NCBI GenBank assembly: GCA_044378055.1
Contig: JBILXY010000007.1
Span: forward strand, 1-49,582
DNA length: 49,582 bases
Direction of reading: 5' to 3'
Source of the DNA: JBILXY01 sp044378055
GTDB lineage: Bacteria; Patescibacteriota; JACMRA01
Part shown: positions 42,552 to 49,582 of the stretch, piece after piece
Layout of the letters: each line of letters opens with the position of its first letter
Position numbering within the stretch: position 1 is the first letter of the stretch
Notes under the pieces: generated by a model
Databases searched by the model: none
What the model was told of the DNA's origin: nothing
What the model saw: only the letters and a program-made list of their open reading frames with translations
Made by a program: the position numbers and the translations under genes

Positions 42552-42602
42552 TTGTGTTTCTACAAAATTTTGACACCTTCAAAATAGTTGGAGTGTAAAA
42601 GG

Positions 42603-45266
42603 TTAGAAAAGAAGTTTTGCTCTGTCCCGAATTTCTTTTTCTACTTCTTCCTTTGGTTTGCCGTACTTCTGTTTAGTATTTTCAATTATCTGCTTACGAA
42701 GCTCAGAGTTACTTTGTTTGGCCCAAGCTCCGTCTGGAAGGAAGTTAAAAGGTGTAGTTTTTTGACCATCTACAAGCAAGATGGCGTTGGCGGTTCTAGC
42801 TTCAGGGTTAATTAAATCTGGGGCAGTTAAAGTAGGGCCAAATTCCTTTTCCAAATATGTAGCATCGTCTGCCCCTACTCTGTAAATAAACTTGGTGGCA
42901 CAGTTGGCCATAATCGAATCTTTTATTCTTTCGTTACCATCTACAACTAATTGTTTAACAAATTGGTGAGCAAGATAAAAACCCACTTTATATTTACGAA
43001 TTTCCTCCAAAGCTTTAGGAATAGAATCGAATAAGAAATTCTGCATTTCATCGATATAAACAAAGAATGGTGTTCTATCCTTACTTTCAATTTCAGTTGT
43101 GGTTCCATCCAAATTATACTTCAAGCCATCATTTCTTCCCATACCTGCCATTAACAAACCACCAATCATAACCATACCAACCAAATAAGCCGAGTTTTCG
43201 CCAATTAAACCTTTAGCAAGGCTGACCAAAATAATTTTCTTGTTATCCATAGCCTCTCTAAAATTGATACAACTATTCTGCTGACCAATCATCGGCCTTA
43301 AGAAATCGTTGGTGGTAAACGGTGCTAGTTTAGAGGTAATGTAAGGCACCATATTTTCAAGACTAGCTTCTCCACCTGCTTTGGTGGCTTCCTTCTCCCA
43401 AAAATCCACAACTTCCTGATCATCACACATAGCTAATTTAAAAGTACGGAAATCTTCGTCGGAAAGTACTTTTGGAATTTCCATTAAAGTTGAACCACTT
43501 TCCACATGACTCATAACTAGGCGCATGGAATTTTTCATATAGCTTTCAAACATCGGGCCGCCAGTCTTTTTTAAATCGTATAACTTATCCCAAATATTAA
43601 ACAAGGTTTCAATAACCAAAGTTTTTTGAGTAGGTTTCAAAGGGTCAACTTGCAACATATTCAAACCAAGTGGTCTATCTGTATAGGCAGGTGAAAACAC
43701 AATAACATCATCCGCTCTTTCTGGTGGAACACGAAGCAAAAGCTCATCAATAAGCTCTCCGTGCGGATCTACAACACAAACCCCATTACCCATTTTCATG
43801 TCTTCCAAAATTACATTCGTCATTAAGAAAGTTTTTCCTGAACCCGAGCCTCCCAGGGCATAAACATGCCTAAATCTATCTTCAGTTTTAATATATACAT
43901 CTTTAATTTGTCCTCTAGCATTTGCCGTACCAAGTTTTATATTTCCAGGACCAGGACCAGGCACAATTAAAGGAATAGCGGGCTTTCTAGCCAGCAACCA
44001 CCTAATTTCTGGGGTTTGAGTAAGATAGTTAGGAAGATGCCAAATACTATTCACCTCTTCAGTGTTGATAATACTTTTTTGCTCGAAATTTGGTGCCCTC
44101 ATCAAAAAGTTTACCAATGACTCTTTCGGATCAGATTTTACTCTTTTGAAACCATTGAACGGATTAATTTCAAAAACCTGAAAAGCCGGAACAATCTGAT
44201 CTACAATTTGCTTAGCCCTAATATCATTAGCAGCAGAAGCTACCACTCTTAGGCTAAAATTAAAACCAGGCCTTGATGCTTTTTCTTCCAACTTCTTAAT
44301 CATCTCTTGCTGTTGAGGGGTTAATCTAAGTTCAATTTCTTTACCAGATAAATCTATTTTTCTTTCCTTTTTTTCGTTAACATTGTTATCTTTACTTTCA
44401 CCTTTAAGACTATCAAAAACAAACTTAAATATTCCCTTAAAAACTTTGGTATAATCTTTTTTTGGATTCAGAACTTCGTTTGGGTTTTGCCCTTGTTGAA
44501 TACGCGAAGCCAAAACTCCAGGTTTTTTCTGCCAAGAATTTTTTATAGGTGTTAATACTAATTGAATGGCGGCAGATTCTTCTTTACCTAAATTGCCCAT
44601 TACATTAGTAAGAGAATTTAAAGCATCGGTTTCCATCATTTTATATGTTCTAAAAGGAAGTTCGAACCTATTAACTAAACCCAATTCCTGACTAAAAGCT
44701 ACAGTGTTTTCTTTAAAGAAATCTACATCTTTTAATCTTTGAATTGAAGCTTTGGGATAAACCGAAATAATTTGCCTCTCTAATAAATCTACTGTTTTTT
44801 TGCTACAACCCATCCAAAAACGAATTTCAGAATCTATGTTTACAATTTCAAGGCTAAACCTTTCAGTTCCATAAAAATAATTTTTCCACTTAGCTTTCGA
44901 AAATTCATTCATTACCAAAAACATTTGCTCGCCAATAGCAATACTTTCTTTATCATCTTTTTTACTTCCCTGATCTTTCTGGGTTTGCTCGGCTGTTTCT
45001 TGTGGAACAGTAATTTCAAGAAAAACAGTTTCCTTCCAGTCAGTTAATTTCTTTTTATTATAGAAATTTTTCCTATATATTTTTACACCAAGTTTACTTA
45101 GAAAATATATTACTACGATCGAAATAAAAATTACACTAGTAGCAATTCCAATTCCATTAAAATCAAACCCTGCAAAAAGAGGTGTTGGCGAATTTTGGTT
45201 TTGCAAAGTTCCAGCGGTTGTAGTTGTATTTACTGGACTCGATGGGGTTTGGTACAAATCATCCAT
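42603..45266 (-). CDS. VirD4/TraG/HerA-like type IV secretion or pilus ATPase
   Basis: An 887-residue membrane-tethered ATPase. It has one TM helix (about 40-60), a large N-terminal region (60-430), then a RecA-like motor: Walker A LGGSGSGKTF (471-480), VCVVDPHGELIDELL, Walker B FFVYIDEMQNF (734-744), and the sensor/Gln region LAHQFVKQL. It resembles VirD4/TraD coupling proteins, which pump DNA or protein through the envelope and, in Patescibacteria, recur beside pilus or conjugation-like genes. No relaxase or VirB4 is in the window. The promoter is TTGACA-N17-TAAAAT, 10 bp before ATG. Confidence 0.85.
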   Translation of the reverse strand: MDDLYQTPSSPVNTTTTAGTLQNQNSPTPLFAGFDFNGIGIATSVIFISIVVIYFLSKLGVKIYRKNFYNKKKLTDWKETVFLEITVPQETAEQTQKDQGSKKDDKESIAIGEQMFLVMNEFSKAKWKNYFYGTERFSLEIVNIDSEIRFWMGCSKKTVDLLERQIISVYPKASIQRLKDVDFFKENTVAFSQELGLVNRFELPFRTYKMMETDALNSLTNVMGNLGKEESAAIQLVLTPIKNSWQKKPGVLASRIQQGQNPNEVLNPKKDYTKVFKGIFKFVFDSLKGESKDNNVNEKKERKIDLSGKEIELRLTPQQQEMIKKLEEKASRPGFNFSLRVVASAANDIRAKQIVDQIVPAFQVFEINPFNGFKRVKSDPKESLVNFLMRAPNFEQKSIINTEEVNSIWHLPNYLTQTPEIRWLLARKPAIPLIVPGPGPGNIKLGTANARGQIKDVYIKTEDRFRHVYALGGSGSGKTFLMTNVILEDMKMGNGVCVVDPHGELIDELLLRVPPERADDVIVFSPAYTDRPLGLNMLQVDPLKPTQKTLVIETLFNIWDKLYDLKKTGGPMFESYMKNSMRLVMSHVESGSTLMEIPKVLSDEDFRTFKLAMCDDQEVVDFWEKEATKAGGEASLENMVPYITSKLAPFTTNDFLRPMIGQQNSCINFREAMDNKKIILVSLAKGLIGENSAYLVGMVMIGGLLMAGMGRNDGLKYNLDGTTTEIESKDRTPFFVYIDEMQNFLFDSIPKALEEIRKYKVGFYLAHQFVKQLVVDGNERIKDSIMANCATKFIYRVGADDATYLEKEFGPTLTAPDLINPEARTANAILLVDGQKTTPFNFLPDGAWAKQSNSELRKQIIENTKQKYGKPKEEVEKEIRDRAKLLF

Positions 45267-45276
45267 GAATATTGCT

Positions 45277-45305
45277 ATTTTATAACTTTATAGGTCTAAT
45301 GTCAA
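45277..45305 (-). promoter_or_regulatory. Near-leaderless promoter of the VirD4-like gene
   Basis: TTGACA (45300-45305), 17 bp, TAAAAT (45277-45282), 10 bp, ATG. The predicted leader is about three bases. Confidence 0.75.
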
Positions 45306-45424
45306 AGTAGAATTAGAGTTATTATATAAGTCACTCTTCAAAATTCATAAATTATAGATTTAATTTTTATCGATAAGAAATTATTTACTTTGACATAAAC
45401 GAAAAAAGGGAGAAAAATGATTAC

Positions 45425-45721
45425 ATGTTCTTTAAAAAATTTCACCAACAAAATCGTCAGAAGATGTTTAAAACAGCTTTCATAACTGGAATATTTTCTG
45501 CAATCGGAGGTTTCTTATTTTCTCATTTTCTTAATCCTAAAACAGGAGAGGAAAATAGAAAAAATTTAAACAAAGAAGCTGAAAAAGCAATTAAGTATGC
45601 TGACAAAACTAGACTTGAGCTTATTGAAAAAGCTAAAAAATTAAGTTTAGACATGAAAAATAATTCTAATAAAAAAACAATTGAGGAACAAACTAAGGAT
45701 GAATCAGAAGAAGAAAAATAG
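45425..45721 (+). CDS. YtxH-like small membrane protein
   Basis: A 98-residue protein with one hydrophobic helix (about 15-34) followed by FLNPKTGEENRKNLNKEAEK, the 'PKsGeExR' hallmark of YtxH domain proteins, then a Lys/Glu-rich helix to the end. Function is unclear (stress-related in Bacillus). TTGACA (45390-45395) lies exactly 35 nt before this ATG. A GGGAG sequence (45408-45412) would suit an out-of-frame ATG at 45417 better, so I keep the longer frame. Confidence 0.7.
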   Translation: MFFKKFHQQNRQKMFKTAFITGIFSAIGGFLFSHFLNPKTGEENRKNLNKEAEKAIKYADKTRLELIEKAKKLSLDMKNNSNKKTIEEQTKDESEEEK

Positions 45722-45752
45722 AAAATAGAAAAGGTTAACTAACTAATTTACT

Positions 45753-45775
45753 CCCCCAATTGGGGGTTATTTATT
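45753..45775 (+). terminator. Terminator of the YtxH-like gene
   Basis: The perfect palindrome CCCCCAATTGGGGG is followed by TTATTTATTT. Confidence 0.75.
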
Positions 45776-45803
45776 TGCAAAGTTAGTAGTTATAAGTTAT
45801 AAT
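45775..45803 (+). promoter_or_regulatory. Promoter of the first surface-protein gene
   Basis: TTGCAA (45775-45780), 17 bp, TATAAT (45798-45803). The -10 overlaps an ATG at 45802, which therefore cannot be the start; ATG 45823 is used. Confidence 0.65.
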
Positions 45804-45822
45804 GATTCAAACAAAAATAAAT

Positions 45823-46548
45823 ATGAATAAAATCAAACCCGAAGCTAAATCTTCTAAATTTAATTTGCTAAAGCTAGATAAAAAAATAATCATCATTATC
45901 TCTATAGTAATATTTGTAGGAATAATTACTGTTGCTGCCTTATTGCTAAGACCAAATGCTTCAACACAAAAAAACAATGCCACTTCAAATACTACAACAA
46001 GTGTAGTTAATAACGACGAGACTAAAAAACCTGTTGCACAACCTTTAAAAGCAGATGAAAAGACAGATTCTGCCCAAGCCTTAATAGATTTCAACAAAAA
46101 TCCTTTCGATCCTGAAACTGAAAAACCAAGCGATAGATTTATTACTTTCCAAATTAGGCAAGGTCAAAAATACAGAATGACCGTAAACTATTCTAATATT
46201 GGCGATGCAAAAATGGAAAATGGAAGCCTAACAATTAAACTTGGCCCAGGTTTAACCTTAGTTAAAAATTCAATGAAGGAAGACATCTCCGGAAAGGAAA
46301 CCCAAAACATTGATGACACCAACTTATATACTGCCGATACAAGTATAATTAAATATGGCCCTGGTAGTTTGAACAAAACCAAGAGCGTAGTAAATCCTGG
46401 AGAAGCAGGTAAAATTACTTTTGATGTAGAAATGAATGTGGATGCTAAGGTGGGCGATATTAGCAGACTATACTCTTACCTAAGCGACGAAGGAGATTCA
46501 AAAGGAAAGGTAGATTTAGTTTTCTTTAACATAACTCCAAAGAAATAA
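45823..46548 (+). CDS. Anchored surface protein with DUF11-like beta domain
   Basis: A 241-residue protein. A basic N-terminus and one TM helix (about 22-43, KIIIIISIVIFVGIITVAAL) are followed by a Thr/Asn/Lys linker (45-80) and an outside beta domain (about 90-241) with the phrases YRMTVNYSNIGDAKMENGSL and VNPGEAGKITFDVEMNVDAK. These are the shape of DUF11/CARDB-type adhesive repeats (TVTxxNxG... pG...vtf). It is the first of three consecutive genes with the same architecture, probably envelope components. Confidence 0.65.
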   Translation: MNKIKPEAKSSKFNLLKLDKKIIIIISIVIFVGIITVAALLLRPNASTQKNNATSNTTTSVVNNDETKKPVAQPLKADEKTDSAQALIDFNKNPFDPETEKPSDRFITFQIRQGQKYRMTVNYSNIGDAKMENGSLTIKLGPGLTLVKNSMKEDISGKETQNIDDTNLYTADTSIIKYGPGSLNKTKSVVNPGEAGKITFDVEMNVDAKVGDISRLYSYLSDEGDSKGKVDLVFFNITPKK

Positions 46549-46577
46549 TTTACAAAATAAAAACAATAAAATATAAT
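46549..46577 (+). promoter_or_regulatory. Strong promoter of the surface-repeat protein gene
   Basis: TTTACA (46549-46554), 17 bp, TATAAT (46572-46577). The expected start near 46584 gives an A-rich leader of about 42 bases, one of few real leaders in the window. Confidence 0.7.
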
Positions 46578-46625
46578 ATAACAAATTTGTTATTAAAAAC
46601 AAAAACACAAAAACAAAAACAAAAT

Positions 46626-48401
46626 ATGTCTTTCAAACAAGTCAGTAAATTTTTTCAAACAAAGCTAGGTAAAACCAGTCTTATTTCATTAGCTATTTTA
46701 CTAATAGCAGGATTAGGTTTTTCTTATTCTTTATTGAATAAACCTTCTAACACTGCAAAAGCAGCTTCAGTTGTATCTTTAGCTCCTGGCCAAACCGGTA
46801 TTTTTACTATCCAATACATTAACGCAGGTGATAGTGACGCAATAACAAATGCCTTAACAGCAATTGCATTAAACAATAGATTAACTTATGTTCCAGGATT
46901 CTTTACTGAACAGTTTGGAGGACCAACAGCACCACTATATTGTGTAAATGACACGGTTGGAGCTGGAATAGTTACATTAAACGGTGATCAAACCACTTCT
47001 ATTAACTACAGACCAAGATCGGCCACAAGTTTATCTACTCCTTGTAATGGAAGTGCTACTGCAGGTGCTGCAACCTTAACAGCAGCTCCAGAAGCCTCTC
47101 CAAGCGATCCAAATACGTGGCCTGTTGCTAAAACCGGTGTTCTTACTTTCCGTGCCACACTTAGATCTGACCAAGGTTTAGTTGCTGGAAATACAGTTAA
47201 CTTCGCCATTATTGCTGAAACAACTTTAGACGGAGCAAGTGGAGGAGCAGCATCATTAAATATTTCTGTAGTAGCTGCTGCAGCCACCACAATCGCTAAC
47301 GGTAATATTGGAACCGGAGTATGTACTCCTTCAAGCACAGCAGTAAACACTACTTATGCATGTAACTTCCCATTAACTGGAAACGCTGGGAATAATTACC
47401 AACTACCAGCAAATGGAATCACAGCCTCAACCAGTCAAACTGGAAATGGTGCATCAGACTTAACCCCAGTTTCTGGTGGATTTAGCCCTGCATGTACAAT
47501 AACAGGCAATGGAACAGCTAATGCAGCTTTAAATTGTACAGCCATTCCAACCGCTGGAGGAACTGCAGGTGTTAGAAATGTTTTAGCTAAAGTTGAATCT
47601 GGCACGCCAGTTGATAGAGGTGATGTTACTTTACTTGCCCCAGCCGGTACAGTAATTACAGCAACAAATGTTGGAACAGGAACTTGTACACCAAGCTCTG
47701 TAGTAATTGGAACCAATGGAAATTGTACTTACCCTCTTACAGGAGATTCAGGAAATAATTACCAATTACCAGCTCAGGGTATTGCTGGAACAACCAGCCA
47801 AACTGGAAACGGTGCATCAGACTTAACCCCAGTTTCTGGTGGATATGGAACCCCATGTACAATTACTGGAAATGGAACAGCTCAAGCTGCCCTAGTATGT
47901 TCAGTTCCAACCACAGGTGGAACCCCAGGCGCTAGAAATACATTATTACAATACAACGGAACTGGATCACCAGTAGATGAAGGCGATATAACCTTGCTTG
48001 ATGCAGCTTCAGCTGTAAGATCAGGAAGATTATATTGTATCGGTTTAGATAACGCTGCTGTAAACTTTGATGTAGTTACCAGAGAAAATACTGCTTGTAA
48101 CATTACTCAAAAGTTTAAAGACGGTGTTATGACAATTGTTTATGACGATCTAAAAGATTCTAATGGAGCAATTTTAACCAGTGGAACATGTACTTTTGAA
48201 TTCTTAAGATATCCAAGAGCTTACCTTCCTGGAAATATATTAAGAACATATACTGGAACAATTAACTCTTCAGGTTCTTGCACAACAACACTTGCTGCTG
48301 TTGATCAAACAGTTAACTATTATGTTGTAGTTGCTACTGCAGTTTCAGGTAACACAGTTTTAAGAGAATCTTATAACTTAAACCTAAATGTTGGAGGATA
48401 A
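46626..48401 (+). CDS. Surface protein with two Cys-containing ~120-residue repeats
   Basis: A 591-residue protein from ATG 46626. It has a signal/anchor helix (about 20-42), then an N-terminal Ala/Thr/Ser-rich beta domain (45-220). Two tandem repeats follow (about 226-343 and 347-459), each beginning GTxCTPSS, with paired Cys and the shared GNNYQLP, TSQTGNGASDLTPVSGG and CTITGNGTA blocks. The C-terminal domain (460-591) has Cys pairs but no sorting signal. Composition (low Lys/Arg, high Thr/Ala/Gly) and a strong promoter suggest an abundant envelope or S-layer-like protein. The repeat resembles the C-terminal module of the PBP upstream. Confidence 0.75.
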   Translation: MSFKQVSKFFQTKLGKTSLISLAILLIAGLGFSYSLLNKPSNTAKAASVVSLAPGQTGIFTIQYINAGDSDAITNALTAIALNNRLTYVPGFFTEQFGGPTAPLYCVNDTVGAGIVTLNGDQTTSINYRPRSATSLSTPCNGSATAGAATLTAAPEASPSDPNTWPVAKTGVLTFRATLRSDQGLVAGNTVNFAIIAETTLDGASGGAASLNISVVAAAATTIANGNIGTGVCTPSSTAVNTTYACNFPLTGNAGNNYQLPANGITASTSQTGNGASDLTPVSGGFSPACTITGNGTANAALNCTAIPTAGGTAGVRNVLAKVESGTPVDRGDVTLLAPAGTVITATNVGTGTCTPSSVVIGTNGNCTYPLTGDSGNNYQLPAQGIAGTTSQTGNGASDLTPVSGGYGTPCTITGNGTAQAALVCSVPTTGGTPGARNTLLQYNGTGSPVDEGDITLLDAASAVRSGRLYCIGLDNAAVNFDVVTRENTACNITQKFKDGVMTIVYDDLKDSNGAILTSGTCTFEFLRYPRAYLPGNILRTYTGTINSSGSCTTTLAAVDQTVNYYVVVATAVSGNTVLRESYNLNLNVGG

Positions 48402-48435
48402 TAATTTTGAATAATAATTATAAATAAACAAAAAT

Positions 48436-49407
48436 ATGACTAAATTACAAAAAACCCTAACTGGTATTTCACTTTTGATGATCACTGTAATAGCTTTTTC
48501 AAGCAATATTGTAGCCCAAGCAAGGTTAGCCAGCGTAACAACAACTATTAACCCAATTCCAGCTGACAGCACTACACCTACCACACTTTACATTCCATAT
48601 GGAAGTATTAATGCAGATTTAGATATTAGAAATGCAATTGCGACAGCAAACTTGGCAGGTTCAGGTTTTAGGTTCGAAACAGCAGGATTCCAAGATTTAT
48701 ATTATGGCTCACCACTTAGAACTGATGCTGAAAATCCACCAACTGAAGCAGTTTGTAATTCAGCCTATGCTGGCCCACTATACAATATCTCTCCAAGTTT
48801 AGCCACAACAACTAGCTTTACTTATGGTTTACAAACTTCAAGAAGTAGCTCTTCAGCTGGAGGTACAAGTACAGCAGGTATTCTTCCAAGCGGACAATCT
48901 GGTTTAAGAGAAAAAGCAACTGGTTGTATCAGACTACAAGTTTCCGTAGCTCCAGGTGCAACAGTAGGTCAAACTGCAGTTTTAACTTTTGATGAAGATT
49001 CAACTCTTTCTGTAGATTATCAGGAAAATAGAAGACCAGGTCTTAGATTATTTAACTTTTCTGTTGCAGCTCCAACAAATACCACAACTGGTACTACAAC
49101 GGGAGGAACTACCGGTGGCACAACAGGTGGGACTACTACTGGAGGAACTACTTCAAACACTACAACCGGCACTACAACAGGAGGAACTACTGGTACAACA
49201 ACCGGCGGAACTACCACAGGTACTACTTCTACCACTACAGGAGGAACTACTGGGACTACAGGTACTACTACAACTGGAAATACTACAACCCCAAGAACTG
49301 GTGGAAATGCATATTTAACAGGAATTGTAATTGCACTAGCTGCATCGGGTGCTGGCTTATTGTGGTACAACAGCAAGAAAACAATCAAGTCTATTAATCT
49401 TAGATAG
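48436..49407 (+). CDS. Surface protein with Thr/Gly repeat stalk and TPRTG sorting-like tail
   Basis: A 323-residue exported protein. It has a signal peptide (1-28), an N-terminal domain (about 30-210) distantly like the N-terminal domain of the preceding gene, a stalk made almost only of TTGGT/TTTG units (about 215-285), then TTPRTGG, a hydrophobic helix (AYLTGIVIALAASGAGLLWY) and a basic end (KKTIKSINLR). The order motif-TM-basic tail is that of an LPXTG sorting signal with TPRTG replacing LPXTG. A sortase would attach it to the wall; none is in the window. It lies 34 bp after the previous gene. Confidence 0.78.
   Translation: MTKLQKTLTGISLLMITVIAFSSNIVAQARLASVTTTINPIPADSTTPTTLYIPYGSINADLDIRNAIATANLAGSGFRFETAGFQDLYYGSPLRTDAENPPTEAVCNSAYAGPLYNISPSLATTTSFTYGLQTSRSSSSAGGTSTAGILPSGQSGLREKATGCIRLQVSVAPGATVGQTAVLTFDEDSTLSVDYQENRRPGLRLFNFSVAAPTNTTTGTTTGGTTGGTTGGTTTGGTTSNTTTGTTTGGTTGTTTGGTTTGTTSTTTGGTTGTTGTTTTGNTTTPRTGGNAYLTGIVIALAASGAGLLWYNSKKTIKSINLR
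49080..49290 (+). repeat. Thr/Gly codon microrepeat
   Basis: An array of ACT/ACA/ACC and GGA/GGC triplets encoding TTGGTTxGGTT-like units. It is a likely hot spot for slippage and length variation between strains. Confidence 0.85.
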
Positions 49408-49582
49408 AATACTTAGAAAGAACAGTTTAATCGCTTTCATGAAAATCAGTGAAAGAAGAACCTGTCGCCAATCTCCTAACCCTAAACTAGGTCTAATTTC
49501 CCTAAAGCAAGCACTAAGTGTCTTAATTTGACTAATGTTTCAAAACTTTTAGCTTTAACTTCCCATATTCTTGTTAATCTTC
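49408..49582. other. Non-coding end of window
   Basis: No convincing gene. An inverted repeat CTTTCA/TGAAAG (49434-49455) lies about 25 bp after the last stop and could end transcription, although no T-run follows. Confidence 0.4.

Noticed and set aside
49020..49388. Minus-strand Val/Pro-rich ORF
   Set aside because: It is the mirror of the ACT/GGA codon repeats of the surface protein, and its periodic VVPPV composition is an artefact of that repeat.
357..49407. Alternative genetic code with TGA as a sense codon
   Set aside because: All conserved genes are full length with standard stops, Trp is encoded by TGG, and one gene ends in TGA.

Overview
The window is AT-rich bacterial chromosome read with the standard code. 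All long reading frames are intact without reassigning TGA, and one gene (29259-30398) itself ends in TGA; nearly all others end in TAA or TAG. Lineage is inference. Small single-copy housekeeping genes, DUF4012 and DUF5362-like proteins, a SemiSWEET, a VirD4/HerA-like ATPase, many solitary ORFan genes, few Shine-Dalgarno sequences and an aberrant alanyl-tRNA synthetase locus together suggest a Patescibacteria (Candidate Phyla Radiation) genome. No marker here fixes the class.

Layout. 1-6.9 kb: a small ORFan, then a minus-strand ABC importer operon (membrane-anchored accessory protein, ATPase, and a permease fused to its substrate-binding domain), RNase H, three small unknown proteins with their own terminators, serS and a SemiSWEET. 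7.1-10 kb: the most unusual locus. A 112-residue piece of AlaRS (tRNA-recognition region) and a 221-residue piece (AlaRS editing region) are separated by two unrelated genes, and no aminoacylation domain is present. 10-12.4 kb: rplK and rplA, separated by two membrane-protein genes. 12.4-18.3 kb: two unknowns, manC, and a Fur-family regulator leading a Zn/Mn ABC importer (znuACB type). 18.3-22.1 kb: minus-strand trxA, photolyase, M29-like aminopeptidase and ndk. 22.2-24.6 kb: small ORFans, tRNA-Tyr, a possible structured RNA and tRNA-Gly. 24.6-27.9 kb: grpE and a secreted subtilisin with lectin-like propeller repeats.

27.9-38.9 kb is a minus-strand envelope region: two methyltransferases, two GT4 glycosyltransferases, a DUF4012 protein, gmd (with a duplicated N-terminus), cmk, a Thr-rich anchored protein, lgt and a coiled-coil M23 peptidase. 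With manC it implies a GDP-mannose-derived deoxyhexose in a surface glycan. 39-49.6 kb: a class A PBP with Ig-like tail, a VirD4/HerA-like ATPase, a YtxH-like protein, and three consecutive anchored surface proteins, the last ending in a sortase-like TPRTG-TM-basic tail.

Themes: (1) many start codons lie only 33-39 nt downstream of a TTGACA-like box, and in the best cases the -10 box places the transcription start at or within a few nucleotides of the start codon, so leaderless or near-leaderless mRNAs look common; (2) internal duplication recurs (gmd, the subtilisin propeller, surface protein repeats); (3) GTAG-headed palindromes resembling REP elements occur at 21.3-21.4 and 42.5 kb.
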